Shown: positions 9,506 through 18,150 of the stretch, in pieces
Numbering within the stretch: position 1 is the stretch's first letter
How the letters are laid out: every line of letters starts with the position of its first letter
Source of the DNA: an uncultured Prevotella sp.
GTDB taxonomy: Bacteria > Bacteroidota > Bacteroidia > Bacteroidales > Bacteroidaceae
Assembly (NCBI GenBank): GCA_937898715.1
Contig: CALEKA010000094.1
Coordinates: forward strand, 1-42,253
Length of the DNA stretch: 42,253 nt
Reading direction: 5' to 3'
Program-made: the position numbers and the translations under genes
Notes under the pieces: generated by a model
What the model saw: the letters and a program-made list of their open reading frames with translations, nothing else
Databases searched by the model: none
What the model was told of the DNA's origin: nothing

Positions 9506-10231
9506 TTACTTCTTGATATCAATCAGATAAGTCACTTTGGCAATAATTGTTCCGTTATTCGACCGGCTGAAAGTATCTTTCTTAGAATTTCTGAAGATAT
9601 CAGAGAGTCCATAGTAGTATCTTCCCTCAAGCAAGAAGTGACCCGCCTTTGTAGTAAGTTCTATGCCTGCGCCAGCCGTTATTCCGTAATCAAATTTATG
9701 TTGAATAGGCATACCATATTGGACATACATTCCATTAGGTCGATCAGGATTCCCATCTGCATTAAGCGTGAAGTTCGATTGTGAGGTTGTTTCCTTGAAG
9801 CAATACCCTATTTGCGGACCTGCCAACACGTAGCCCATCAGTCCTCTCGTCTCTTTACCCCAAGCGAGTCGAGCCAATATAGGAAGCTGTATGTAATGTT
9901 GATTACGCTGATATGTATCAGGGAGTGGCTCAGAATTGGCATTAAGTATGTTTTCACGCCATCCAAGCAGAGCATAGTTAAGTTCCAATTGCAAGGCACA
10001 ATAAGCTTTGAAATAGCGTTCACTCGTAAACCTTGCAACAAGTCCCATTGTAGGTCCATTGTGCATCTGCTGCTTGATTGTAGGATCGAAACCAATGCGG
10101 TTCATGTTCATGCCAGCAGAAAATCCGATGCAGATGTTATGCCTGGGCTCGCCCACTTGAGCATGCAATCCTAAGGGTAAGAGGGATAATAACGCTATTA
10201 ATAATATGTTGCGCACTTGAAGTCGTCTCAT
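9506..10231 (-). CDS. PorT-family outer-membrane beta-barrel protein
   Basis: The product is a 241-residue exported protein with a signal peptide (NILLIALLSLLPLGLHAQ, about residues 8-25). Alternating amphipathic beta strands, glycine-rich turns (GFSAGMNMNRIGF, GYVLAGPQIGYCF, GITAGAGIEL) and a C-terminal strand ending in VTYLIDIKK fit the OMP_b-brl_2/PorT-like family. True PorT proteins belong to the type IX secretion system. Whether this one is that component or a generic paralogue cannot be settled here. It starts 11 bp after the LysM protein gene and is almost certainly co-transcribed with it. Confidence 0.8.
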   Translation of the reverse strand: MRRLQVRNILLIALLSLLPLGLHAQVGEPRHNICIGFSAGMNMNRIGFDPTIKQQMHNGPTMGLVARFTSERYFKAYCALQLELNYALLGWRENILNANSEPLPDTYQRNQHYIQLPILARLAWGKETRGLMGYVLAGPQIGYCFKETTSQSNFTLNADGNPDRPNGMYVQYGMPIQHKFDYGITAGAGIELTTKAGHFLLEGRYYYGLSDIFRNSKKDTFSRSNNGTIIAKVTYLIDIKK

Positions 10232-10242
10232 ATAATATTTTA

Positions 10243-11901
10243 TTATTGAGCAGAAATTTTCACGATGCTCATATCTCTCTTAAATCTTACGAGCCACATA
10301 CTTCGACATATGTATCCACCGCCCTTACCTACGGTAACAAAACGGGGCTCAGTCTGCAACATAGGTTGCGCTGCAATAGATCCATCTACGGGGTTTTGTG
10401 TATTGAAGTCGTGACCGTAAGTAACCAATCCTCCAAAGAAACCGCGAGCTAAGTCGTAACCTAATGGAGCCATGCGAGGATTACAATCAACCATTGTGGT
10501 ATGGAACGACGAAACATATTGTTCTTGGAAAGTCTTAGCTGCTGATGTATATGGATAGTAGAAATTACTTGTCAACACATATGTGTCTGCAGCATGCATC
10601 TTGCTTCTCTCAGCACTATCCGACTGGCGAAGCCATGTGTCATAGCCTAAGAGAGAGAATTGTGCTTCAGGCATACTCTGCTGTAAAGCACTAATATTGG
10701 CAAGCATACGCTTCATCGTCTCTGCACTTGCGTCATCTGGAACTATAAGGAACGATCCTTTCTTCTTTCCTGCGAGTGAGAGGCGAATTTGCTCAGCGGA
10801 TGACGACTGTGCAAGGCTTGTAATATCATAGCCTGTACTACCCGTTCTCTGCTGAAGTTCTTCTACAAAAGAGCGCTTATCACCACCAGCACTATGCAAG
10901 AGGATGAGTTGCGTTTGTTTCTTAAAATTCTTCATAAAGAGATCTACCGCGAGCGATTTCTCATATGCGGCAGGCGTATTGACTACGTATACATCAGGAC
11001 GATAGTCCACCTGTGGAACCTTTGAAGAAAAGGGCACAACCACCTTAGTTGCCTTGCTTGACACCGCTGTCACATCAGTAAAATGTTGGGGATAAAGTGG
11101 ACCTATGATAACGTCGGGCTTCTTGGCGATAGCCTCAGCTAATATTTGTGCCACACTATGATCAGGTGCGGGTTCATTATAGGCAGCAACATCAAAATGA
11201 ACGCCTTTCTGCTTCATCTCTTCGATACCCATAAGCATTCCTCGGTAGAACTCCACGCTACGCTCGTTCTCCACATTGTTGCCTACAAGAGGAAGAATTA
11301 CAGCCACCCGGATAGACGAAAGTCCAGCATACTGAGGAGCTTTCACCTTTTCTTTTATAGGAATGCGCAAAGTAACACCTTTCTTTAGTTGATAGCCCTC
11401 TTCTTTCATTTCTGGGTTGGCAGCCATAAGTTCGTCAACACTTATATTGTTAGCCTTTGCTAAACTGTAAGCAGTATCTTTCTTCTTCACCTTATACTGC
11501 TTATACGTCACTTTAGGCTGCTGTGGTTGTTGTTTTACCTCAACTTCTTTGTATGCTACAGCAGGTTGCTGTGCGGCGGCCTTTTGTGCAGCTGCTTCGG
11601 CGGCGGCCTTTTGTGCAGCTGCACGCTGTGCCATAGTAGGAGCTGGTTCTGCGCCTCCCGGCACAAAGGGAACATTAATCACTTGACCCGACTGCACATA
11701 GTCGGGCTGCAGTCCAGGATTGATACTAAGCAAGTGATCAAGCGTGGTCTTATGACGATGGGCTATGCCAAGCACGGTTTCGCCAGGCTGAACAGTATAC
11801 TTTACTATTTTATCCGCAGCCTTCTGAGCTTGAGCGATGATGGGTGAAAAGCCTATGCCCAAACTCATGCAAACTATATGACAAATTGCAGAAAACTTCA
11901 C
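10243..11901 (-). CDS. LysM-domain protein fused to a type 1 periplasmic-binding fold
   Basis: The protein is exported (signal MKFSAICHIV... to IIAQAQ). It has two LysM peptidoglycan-binding modules, at about residues 34-78 (YTVQPGETVLGIAHRHKTTL) and 132-180 (YKVKKKDTAYSLAKANNISV). An Ala/Gln-rich linker separates them. A type 1 periplasmic-binding fold fills about 195-550 (IRVAVILPLVGNN, PDVIIGPLYPQHF, LILLHSAGGD). Such fusions are common in Bacteroidales and probably sit in the periplasm bound to peptidoglycan; the ligand is unknown. The start is GTG at 11901, chosen because it places the signal peptide correctly. A -7 box lies about 42 bp upstream. It heads the minus-strand run LysM protein, PorT-like barrel, valS. 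Confidence 0.85.
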   Translation of the reverse strand: MKFSAICHIVCMSLGIGFSPIIAQAQKAADKIVKYTVQPGETVLGIAHRHKTTLDHLLSINPGLQPDYVQSGQVINVPFVPGGAEPAPTMAQRAAAQKAAAEAAAQKAAAQQPAVAYKEVEVKQQPQQPKVTYKQYKVKKKDTAYSLAKANNISVDELMAANPEMKEEGYQLKKGVTLRIPIKEKVKAPQYAGLSSIRVAVILPLVGNNVENERSVEFYRGMLMGIEEMKQKGVHFDVAAYNEPAPDHSVAQILAEAIAKKPDVIIGPLYPQHFTDVTAVSSKATKVVVPFSSKVPQVDYRPDVYVVNTPAAYEKSLAVDLFMKNFKKQTQLILLHSAGGDKRSFVEELQQRTGSTGYDITSLAQSSSAEQIRLSLAGKKKGSFLIVPDDASAETMKRMLANISALQQSMPEAQFSLLGYDTWLRQSDSAERSKMHAADTYVLTSNFYYPYTSAAKTFQEQYVSSFHTTMVDCNPRMAPLGYDLARGFFGGLVTYGHDFNTQNPVDGSIAAQPMLQTEPRFVTVGKGGGYICRSMWLVRFKRDMSIVKISAQ

Positions 11902-11942
11902 TTCTTCTTCGTTTTTGAGGTAGATTTTTCTTTGTTTGGATG

Positions 11943-11950
11943 CAAAATTA
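11943..11950 (-). promoter_or_regulatory. Candidate -7 element for the LysM/PorT-like/valS run
   Basis: Read on the minus strand this is TAATTTTG, matching TAnnTTTG, 42 bp upstream of the GTG start. No good TTTG -33 box lies at the proper spacing. A divergent plus-strand -7 box lies only about 45 bp away. Confidence 0.5.
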
Positions 11951-12305
11951 CATAAAAGATGGCATTCTCAGCTTTACTTATGAAAGAAAATCGTACTTTT
12001 GAAGTGGAAACTGCACATGTGTGAAGTATTAAGTATAAAGTATTAAGTATTACAGGCTTGCTGAAAACGACTGATATTAGGCGGAGGCATCGCGTCCTCG
12101 CGTCGGCATCATTACGAGAAAGCGCAAAAGTATTACGTATATACTATATACTAACGATGGCAACCACTAAGCGGACGTTAGGCAAAACTCTCTTCGACTG
12201 ACACACATCTAATATAACGTAGCTCAGTAGCCCAATAATCGCAATAAATCATACATGCGCACTACATAGTACACAAACAATACCCATACATATTATATAA
12301 TATAT
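11951..12305. other. Divergent intergenic region with direct repeats
   Basis: On the plus strand TACTTTTG at 11994-12001 is a candidate -7 box. It would leave a 5' untranslated region of about 300 nt before the PD40 gene. A perfect 13-bp direct repeat (AAGTATTAAGTAT at 12024-12036 and 12038-12050) follows, similar in composition to the repeats between rpsB and tsf. I see no small gene. A regulatory leader or small RNA is possible but unsupported. Confidence 0.45.
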
Positions 12306-13637
12306 ATGACCACTCATTTTAAGAATATGACATTTTATTGGAATAGATCTGTTGGCAAACTTACTGTGGCTTTAGGACTGCTATTAAGCCTCACATCAGT
12401 ACCAACAATGATGGCACAAAAAACAACCGCAAAAAAACGCTCAGCCGCAACTGCTACTACTGCACAAACGCAGTCGGCTGAACAATTGATGCAATCTTAT
12501 AAATTCACAGAAGCAGCCCGTTTGCTTCAACGAGAGATAGATGCCGCACGTTCTTCTGGACGCTCCACCATGCGATTAGAAGCCGATTTACAGCGAGCTA
12601 ATCTCGGAATCGATATGCTGCGTGGTACAGAGCGCGTCACCTTTATCGATAGCATTGTGGTAAGCCGAAAAGATATGCTGCAGCGATTGCAACTGTCAGC
12701 CAATGCAGGTAAGGTGGTGTGTCTCAAGGACGTGTTGAGTGAAGAACAACTTCGCTCTGGACAATATGGACAAGCAGGCTACATTAATGAACTTAATGAT
12801 CGAGTAATCTTCTCAAAGAGTGACAGCACGGGGTGTGCCAACAATCTGCACATTGCTTACCGCGTAGGCAACGGATGGTCTGCCCCCACTCCACTTGAAG
12901 GCATGCACGACGTCAGTTGCGAGCAGGATTTCCCCTTCATGATGCCCGATGGCGTGACACTCTACTATGGTGCACAAGGAGAAGAATCGTTGGGCGGCTA
13001 CGACATATTCGTGACACGCTACAATCCTGACACAAAGCAATACTTAAAAGCAGAGAACATTGGCATGCCATTCAATTCTCCCGCCAACGACTATCTACTT
13101 GCCATCGACGAGAGCACGCAAATAGGCTTCCTACTTACCGACCGCAATCAGAAGCCCGACAGCGTATGCATCTATGCTTTTATCCCCAACGCCACACGCG
13201 ACATCTACGAGATGAGCGATGCCAATAAGAAGCGTGTGATTCACGCAGCAATGCTACATTCTATCTCAGAAACGCAGACAGATCAAGAAATTACCAAGTC
13301 GGCACTTCAGCGTCTGAATCAACTGAGAGCACAAGCACAATCAGCATCGACTTCACAAGGGAAACACCTTTACGTCATCAATGATCATACAATTTACACT
13401 TCGCTGAATGAATTCCGCAGTGAAACAGCACGACGTATCGCTCAACAAGCCGATGAAATCAGACAAAAACTTCAGCAACTCCTTGTACGTCAAGACGAGT
13501 TGCAGAAAAAAGCCTTTAGTGCAAAGCTTACGCAGAGTGATAAAGACGAACTGCGAGAAACAAATGCCCAAATCCCTACGTTGCAAAAGCAATATGACGA
13601 TTTGTGCAAAAACATGCGTGTGGCAGAAATCAAATAA
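12306..13637 (+). CDS. Exported PD40 (WD40-like propeller) repeat protein
   Basis: This is a 443-residue protein with an N-terminal export signal (about residues 18-37, LTVALGLLLSLTSVPTMMAQ). A second ATG at 12327 would give a tighter signal peptide. After a Thr/Ala-rich stretch there is a helical TPR-like segment (residues about 55-90, MQSYKFTEAARLLQREIDAA). Propeller-type repeats follow at about 145-295 (RVIFSKSDSTG, QDFPFMMPDGVTLYYGAQG, GYDIFVTRYN), and a coiled coil at about 370-440. PD40 repeats are common in periplasmic or envelope proteins of Bacteroidota. No enzymatic function is apparent. The phosphorylase gene follows 54 bp downstream, so the two are probably co-transcribed. Confidence 0.75.
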   Translation: MTTHFKNMTFYWNRSVGKLTVALGLLLSLTSVPTMMAQKTTAKKRSAATATTAQTQSAEQLMQSYKFTEAARLLQREIDAARSSGRSTMRLEADLQRANLGIDMLRGTERVTFIDSIVVSRKDMLQRLQLSANAGKVVCLKDVLSEEQLRSGQYGQAGYINELNDRVIFSKSDSTGCANNLHIAYRVGNGWSAPTPLEGMHDVSCEQDFPFMMPDGVTLYYGAQGEESLGGYDIFVTRYNPDTKQYLKAENIGMPFNSPANDYLLAIDESTQIGFLLTDRNQKPDSVCIYAFIPNATRDIYEMSDANKKRVIHAAMLHSISETQTDQEITKSALQRLNQLRAQAQSASTSQGKHLYVINDHTIYTSLNEFRSETARRIAQQADEIRQKLQQLLVRQDELQKKAFSAKLTQSDKDELRETNAQIPTLQKQYDDLCKNMRVAEIK

Positions 13638-13691
13638 GATAAATTACAAAAGCACTTGACGTGCCATTTTAACTTCAACATTCTACATATC

Positions 13692-14573
13692 ATGACAAAG
13701 ACACCCATCCCCTCATCCGAATTGATCATCAATCCCGATGGAAGCATATTCCATCTACATGTAAAACCCGAGCAACTGGCCGACAAAGTAATCCTCGTGG
13801 GCGACCCCGGAAGAGTCCCCTTAGTGGCATCACACTTTGAAAGCCAAGAATGTGATATATCAAGTCGAGAATTTCGCACCATCACAGGTCGTTATCAAGG
13901 TAAACGCATCACGGCTCTTTCTACGGGCATAGGATGCGACAACATAGACATCGTACTGAACGAACTCGATGCATTAGCCAATATTGACTTCTCTACACGT
14001 ACAATCAAAGACAATCTTCGCCAACTTGAACTTGTGAGAGTGGGCACTTGTGGTGGCCTACAACCCAATTGCCCAGAGGGAACATTCGTGGCAAGCGAGA
14101 TAAGCATTGGCTTCGACGGATTGCTCAATTTCTATGCCGGTCGCAACGATGTGAGTGATATAGGGCTTGAAGAAGCCTTCCTTCGCCACATGGATTGGCA
14201 CGGTACACAATGCATAGCTCATCCTTATGCAGTACATGCCAACGAAGAGCTGATACAACGCATTGCAGGCAATGACATGGTGCGAGGAATCACAATCGCT
14301 TGTGGTGGATTCTTTGGTCCGCAGGGCAGGCAGTTACGCCTACCTCTGGCTGATCCTGAAGCAAACGCCAAAATAGAATCCTTTGAGTATGAGGGACATC
14401 GCATCAACAACTTTGAAATGGAAAGCAGCGCCTTAGCTGGTCTGTCACTCTTAATGGGACACAAAGCTATGACTTGCTGTATGGTTATAGCCAATCGAGT
14501 AGCAGGTAGAGCTAACCCTAACTACAAGAATTCTATCGACTCTCTCATCAAGCTTGTGCTCGACAGAATCTGA
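13692..14573 (+). CDS. Nucleoside phosphorylase, uridine phosphorylase-like
   Basis: This member of the PNP/UDP phosphorylase superfamily cleaves a nucleoside with phosphate in salvage. Visible motifs are the phosphate-binding ILVGDPGRVPLVASHF, the STGIGCDNIDIVLNELDAL segment, VRVGTCGGLQ, and the ribose-binding FEMESSALAGLS near the C-terminus. The protein is 293 residues from the ATG at 13692. An ATG 36 bases upstream would add a non-conserved tail (TCHFNFNILHI), so I prefer 13692. EMES and the overall form favour uridine phosphorylase, but base specificity is not proven. An 84-bp palindromic element begins about 55 bp after the stop. Confidence 0.85.
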   Translation: MTKTPIPSSELIINPDGSIFHLHVKPEQLADKVILVGDPGRVPLVASHFESQECDISSREFRTITGRYQGKRITALSTGIGCDNIDIVLNELDALANIDFSTRTIKDNLRQLELVRVGTCGGLQPNCPEGTFVASEISIGFDGLLNFYAGRNDVSDIGLEEAFLRHMDWHGTQCIAHPYAVHANEELIQRIAGNDMVRGITIACGGFFGPQGRQLRLPLADPEANAKIESFEYEGHRINNFEMESSALAGLSLLMGHKAMTCCMVIANRVAGRANPNYKNSIDSLIKLVLDRI

Positions 14574-14628
14574 TATAAAATCAAATAGACTGAGTCCTTA
14601 TCGGTCAAGAGCTGAGCCGCACATACGG

Positions 14629-14712
14629 ATTAGGCTGAATTATCGTTCAACTTTCAACAAGACGCAATAAGCAGTTTTATTGCATCCAAGTTGCTCGATA
14701 ATTCAGCCTAAT
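14629..14712. repeat. 84-bp palindromic element with 17-bp perfect terminal inverted repeats
   Basis: ATTAGGCTGAATTATCG at 14629-14645 is perfectly inverted at 14696-14712. Inside, CAACTT pairs with AAGTTG (14685-14693 area), and GCAATAA (14664-14670) with TTATTGC (14677-14683) around a 6-nt loop. The whole element can fold as one interrupted hairpin. It could be a MITE-like element or an elaborate terminator of the phosphorylase transcript. No T-tract follows directly. Confidence 0.8.
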
Positions 14713-14807
14713 TTGTATAAAAGCCCTTACCTGCACTATCCATTGTATAAGCTTGCGCAACTTTTTATCGCTCAGTTAAGTTCCGCAAAGGATTTGATGT
14801 TGCCGGT

Positions 14808-14895
14808 TCATTTCGTTCGATACACACACTCATTTCGTTCAATACACACATTCATTTCGAACGAAATGAGTGTTCGTATCGAACGAAATGAGAGA
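14808..14895. repeat. 22-bp laddered tandem/inverted repeats (locus 1)
   Basis: Four contiguous 22-bp units start at 14808, 14830, 14852 and 14874. Units 1 and 2 are near-identical (TCATTTCGTTC...ATACACACA). Unit 3 starts in the same way but switches to the inverted half (CGAACGAAATGAG), which unit 4 shares. The result is a perfect 16-bp inverted repeat, TCATTTCGTTCGATAC at 14808-14823 with its complement at 14876-14891. The 22-bp register is kept throughout. Confidence 0.85.
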
Positions 14896-15119
14896 GCTGA
14901 AAGAGCTTTTTATTAAAACCTGCTATATGATTTATATTACATATTAGCTTATAGATATCACAATATTAGCACATGTATAGTTCTTTCACTAAATAGACAT
15001 GAGCATACACCTAATCATATAGCTGCGAGATATCGTAAGAATTCTTTAAAGAAAACTTGAATTAATAATTATAGCCGTATTGGTTAGCAACAACACTGCT
15101 CAAAAAAACAGACTTTTCC

Positions 15120-15150
15120 TTTGCTTTTCCCTCACGAAGCCGTAACTTTG
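15120..15150 (+). promoter_or_regulatory. Bacteroidota-type promoter for the bifunctional nuclease gene
   Basis: TTTG at 15120-15123, a 19-bp spacer and TAACTTTG at 15143-15150 match both boxes exactly. Transcription should begin near 15156, giving a leader of about 60 nt. It probably drives the bifunctional nuclease, rsmE and the hypothetical downstream. Confidence 0.85.
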
Positions 15151-15218
15151 AGTTCGATTTAAGCAATCCTGGATATGGGATAGACTTATCACATAAAACA
15201 AAACACTGAATATCATAT

Positions 15219-15803
15219 ATGTACGACGGATATATTCGACTTTCAATCCAAGGACTTACCCGAGGCAAAGAACTCGCAGATGCCTTCATACTCATTCTGA
15301 AAGCTGAGGATGAAACAGGATTCATACCTATACTCATCGATGAACGAGGATTTAATCTTGTATGCAATGCGATGCAAAAGCACGACTACACCTGTTCACA
15401 CATGATGAACCTGCTTGCAGATCGAGTCAACATACCCATGACAGGCGTGAGGATACTGCGTCCGTCTGGAGGAAAGACCATGGCACTCGTCGACTTTCAA
15501 ATGATAGATCAGCTCCTATCCATCACCGTGCCCATAGCAGAGGCAGTAGTAGCAGCAGTCGAAAAAGGACTTTCCATTTGGATCGACAGGAATGCATTCG
15601 AACGTCAAGCCAAGCTCAATTCTCCTTCTAACGAAAGTATGGCACTTCCCATTACAGCCCTTAGCAATGAGTTGCTCGAAAAAGCATTACAAGGAGCTGT
15701 AGATGAAGACAACTTCGAACTCGCAACTATCTTACGCGACGAATTGAATCGACGAGAGAAGAGCGCCAGCAACAACGAAGACGACATGAGTCCAACTGAT
15801 TAG
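15219..15803 (+). CDS. Bifunctional nuclease (DUF151) domain protein with UVR motif
   Basis: The 194-residue protein carries an N-terminal DUF151/BFN domain (about 1-130: FILILKAEDETGFIPILIDE, FNLVCNAM, SITVPIAEAVVAAVEKGLSIWID). A C-terminal UvrB/UvrC-type helical hairpin follows at about 148-180 (LEKALQGAVDEDNFELATIL). The BFN-plus-UVR architecture is common in Bacteroidota. Nuclease activity has been described for a plant BFN protein, but the role in bacteria is uncertain. A consensus promoter lies 69 bp upstream, and rsmE follows within 100 bp. Confidence 0.85.
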   Translation: MYDGYIRLSIQGLTRGKELADAFILILKAEDETGFIPILIDERGFNLVCNAMQKHDYTCSHMMNLLADRVNIPMTGVRILRPSGGKTMALVDFQMIDQLLSITVPIAEAVVAAVEKGLSIWIDRNAFERQAKLNSPSNESMALPITALSNELLEKALQGAVDEDNFELATILRDELNRREKSASNNEDDMSPTD

Positions 15804-15875
15804 CAGATGCTCGTCTCCCCAAAAGTATTTCTAAGAGATCATCAAAAAAAGGAATTCTCAAAACAAAGAACAAAA

Positions 15876-16649
15876 GTGAAAGAAACTCACCTATTTTATA
15901 GTCCACAAATAGCACATGGCATCTGCGAACTTCCAGAAGATGAAGCAAAACACGCTGTGCGCGTACTGAGAATGCAGGAAGGTGATACGCTGACTATTAC
16001 CGATGGAATGGGCTATTTCTATGAAGCACATATCACGCTTGCTTCAAAGGCTCATTGCGCATTTGCCATAGACAAGAAATGGGCTGACCACAAGCTCTGG
16101 CAAAGTGAGATAAACCTTGCCGTAGCACCTACTAAGAACATCGATCGCATAGAATGGTTTGTAGAGAAAGCCACTGAAATAGGAGTAGATCATATTTACC
16201 TTCTACTCTGCGATAATTCTGAGCGACGTGTAGTAAAAAACGAACGACTCGAAAAAATAGCCATTTCGGCAATGAAGCAGAGCCATAAAGCCTTCAAGCC
16301 ACAAATAAGCCTTATGACTACTTTCAAGGACTTCCTAAAGAAGGATCACAATGGTCAAAGATTTATCGCCCACTGCTATAGCCCCGAAGAAACAGAGGCT
16401 CAAGGTGAAATGAGTCATCTCTCTGGTCGCAACTTCTTAGGCGACTTGCTTAAAGCCGACGAACCATCTATAGTCTTGATTGGACCAGAAGGAGATTTTA
16501 GCATTAGAGAAGTTAAAGAGGCAGAAGCTGCTGACTTCCAGTCTATTAGCCTCGGAGAAAGCCGTTTACGTACAGAGACTGCAGCTCTCGTGGCTGTACA
16601 CCTCATGTACCTTTCTAAGAGAATAAAATCGATCAATGAAGAGAAATAA
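15876..16649 (+). CDS. rsmE: 16S rRNA (uracil-1498-N3)-methyltransferase
   Basis: RsmE is a SPOUT-fold methyltransferase that modifies U1498 of 16S rRNA using SAM. The N-terminal PUA-like domain (THLFYSP, DEAKHAVRVLRMQEGDTL) and the SPOUT knot (SIVLIGPEGDFSIREV, SISLGESRLRTETAALVAVH) are clear. I chose the GTG at 15876 because RsmE proteins begin almost at the HLFY motif. The frame is open to an ATG at 15807, which would add 23 non-conserved residues right after the upstream stop. The end overlaps the next gene by 14 bp, implying translational coupling. Confidence 0.9.
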   Translation: MKETHLFYSPQIAHGICELPEDEAKHAVRVLRMQEGDTLTITDGMGYFYEAHITLASKAHCAFAIDKKWADHKLWQSEINLAVAPTKNIDRIEWFVEKATEIGVDHIYLLLCDNSERRVVKNERLEKIAISAMKQSHKAFKPQISLMTTFKDFLKKDHNGQRFIAHCYSPEETEAQGEMSHLSGRNFLGDLLKADEPSIVLIGPEGDFSIREVKEAEAADFQSISLGESRLRTETAALVAVHLMYLSKRIKSINEEK

Positions 16650-18033
16650 AAAGAACATCATTATCACTACCTTAGCGCTGGTTGTCATTGGTCTCATTAC
16701 GTGGGGCTGTATCTACTTGTTCGCCCCAAAAGCTTATGACGAAATGATACCAGCAGAAGCTAAGATAGTAATACGTCTGCAACCATCTGAGAGTAATGCT
16801 GCAGAACTCAAAAAGATAGTAGATGCAATAGGCATGACTACCGAAGGAGTAGACTTGAGCAACCCCATTTATGCCTTTGTTACTCCTAACGAATACATCG
16901 GAATAACGGCAAAAATCTCCGATGAAAAGCTTATAAAAAATGCTATTGATAAGCTCTTACTACAAAAAAAGGCCCAATCCATCGAGGAAAGTGATGGTAT
17001 GCAATGGACATGGATACAGACTGGTTGGCTCATTGCATGGACGCATCGTGCCCTTCTCGTTGTAGGCCCAGGACTCGCAGCTGAACGTGATTTGTTAAGA
17101 CAAACAGCATCCACACTCGTCAATTCTGGCAATTGCTTCAAAGACACTCCTGCATTCGACCATCTAAAAACAAAAGGAGGCTTTATGCAGATTTATGCTA
17201 CAATGGATGCCCTTCCAGCTCCCTACAACATGATATTTCGGCTTAACATCCCTGCAACATGCGATCCTGCAGCAGTACAGCTCTATGCAAGTGCAGAGAA
17301 GCAAACTAAATGCAAAACGTTAATATCAAGCACTATAAACTCTGATAATGAGAGCATTTTAGAAGAAATCAAATCGAGCGAAAGCATCAAGTCAAGGCTA
17401 ACGATAACTCGTCCTGAACTAACTGATTCAGCACTTTTCTACATGGCAACAAGTCTGCAAGGGAAAGACCTTCTATCCATGCTTAAGACTGATGCCACAC
17501 TAAGAGGATTATTGCTCGGAGTGAACCAAACAATTGATGCCGACAAAATATTAGGAAGTACAAATGGGCTCTTTAGTATAGAATTGGGTGAGTTTGACAA
17601 AGATTGGACTCCTTCATTCTGCTTGAAAGGACAAACAGCAAGCAAGAATCTCTTCTCGGATGCCCCCTATTGGATGAAGAGTGCAAAAAAGCAACATGGT
17701 GTAACACTCAATCAACTTACGCCAACCGATTATTTTCTAAAAGGCAATAAGGAACAAGTACGCTTTGGGCTCACACCGCATGACAATACGCCTTGTTACT
17801 ACTTCGCTTCACCCTCGATGGAATCGACAATTTCTACACCTATGTATGTTAGTCGCACAAGTGCTAACACTGGAGAATTCACTTACGTAAGCATCAATCT
17901 CACACGGCTTTTCCAACAACCCAGTATGCGTGAGGGGACTATCACCACATTACTCAAAACGCTTATTCCTGGAACGCGACGACTTACCTACAAAGCACTC
18001 CCAGGACTAAAGGGACAGATGATTATTGAGTAA
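16636..18033 (+). CDS. Membrane-anchored hypothetical protein, DUF4836-like
   Basis: The 465-residue protein has a positively charged start and one transmembrane segment (residues about 8-31, IIITTLALVVIGLITWGCIY), so it is either anchored in the inner membrane or has an uncleaved signal. The rest looks extracytoplasmic and resembles the Bacteroidota DUF4836 type, with an opening AEAKIVIRLQPSE and a repeated alpha/beta pattern. I see no catalytic motif. It overlaps rsmE by 14 bp and is followed by a 117-bp gap before a GTG-initiated ABC ATPase gene. Function unknown; the family assignment is tentative. Confidence 0.6.
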   Translation: MKRNKKNIIITTLALVVIGLITWGCIYLFAPKAYDEMIPAEAKIVIRLQPSESNAAELKKIVDAIGMTTEGVDLSNPIYAFVTPNEYIGITAKISDEKLIKNAIDKLLLQKKAQSIEESDGMQWTWIQTGWLIAWTHRALLVVGPGLAAERDLLRQTASTLVNSGNCFKDTPAFDHLKTKGGFMQIYATMDALPAPYNMIFRLNIPATCDPAAVQLYASAEKQTKCKTLISSTINSDNESILEEIKSSESIKSRLTITRPELTDSALFYMATSLQGKDLLSMLKTDATLRGLLLGVNQTIDADKILGSTNGLFSIELGEFDKDWTPSFCLKGQTASKNLFSDAPYWMKSAKKQHGVTLNQLTPTDYFLKGNKEQVRFGLTPHDNTPCYYFASPSMESTISTPMYVSRTSANTGEFTYVSINLTRLFQQPSMREGTITTLLKTLIPGTRRLTYKALPGLKGQMIIE

Positions 18034-18150
18034 GAGAAGAAGCCTAAATACACAAGATAAGACGATTAAGAAGTCTGAAGGACCTGCATTTATTGCAATC
18101 TGGCTGCTTCGCGCACAACATATATAAAACCGACAAAATTAATCAAAAAC

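Larger units (their letters stand above)
14574..15119. other. Long non-coding spacer with two repeat structures
   Basis: No gene is credible here; short open frames run across the repeats. The spacer holds the palindrome at 14629-14712 and the 22-bp laddered repeats at 14808-14895, listed separately. From 14896 to 15119 I see only A/T-rich sequence up to the promoter of the bifunctional nuclease. Confidence 0.6.

Noticed and set aside
14680..14916. 78-codon frame in the spacer before the bifunctional nuclease
   Set aside because: It runs through the palindrome and the 22-bp ladder. Its composition follows the repeats rather than a protein.
15807..15875. Upstream ATG of rsmE
   Set aside because: It would add 23 non-conserved residues before the normal HLFYSP start of the family. 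GTG at 15876 fits better.
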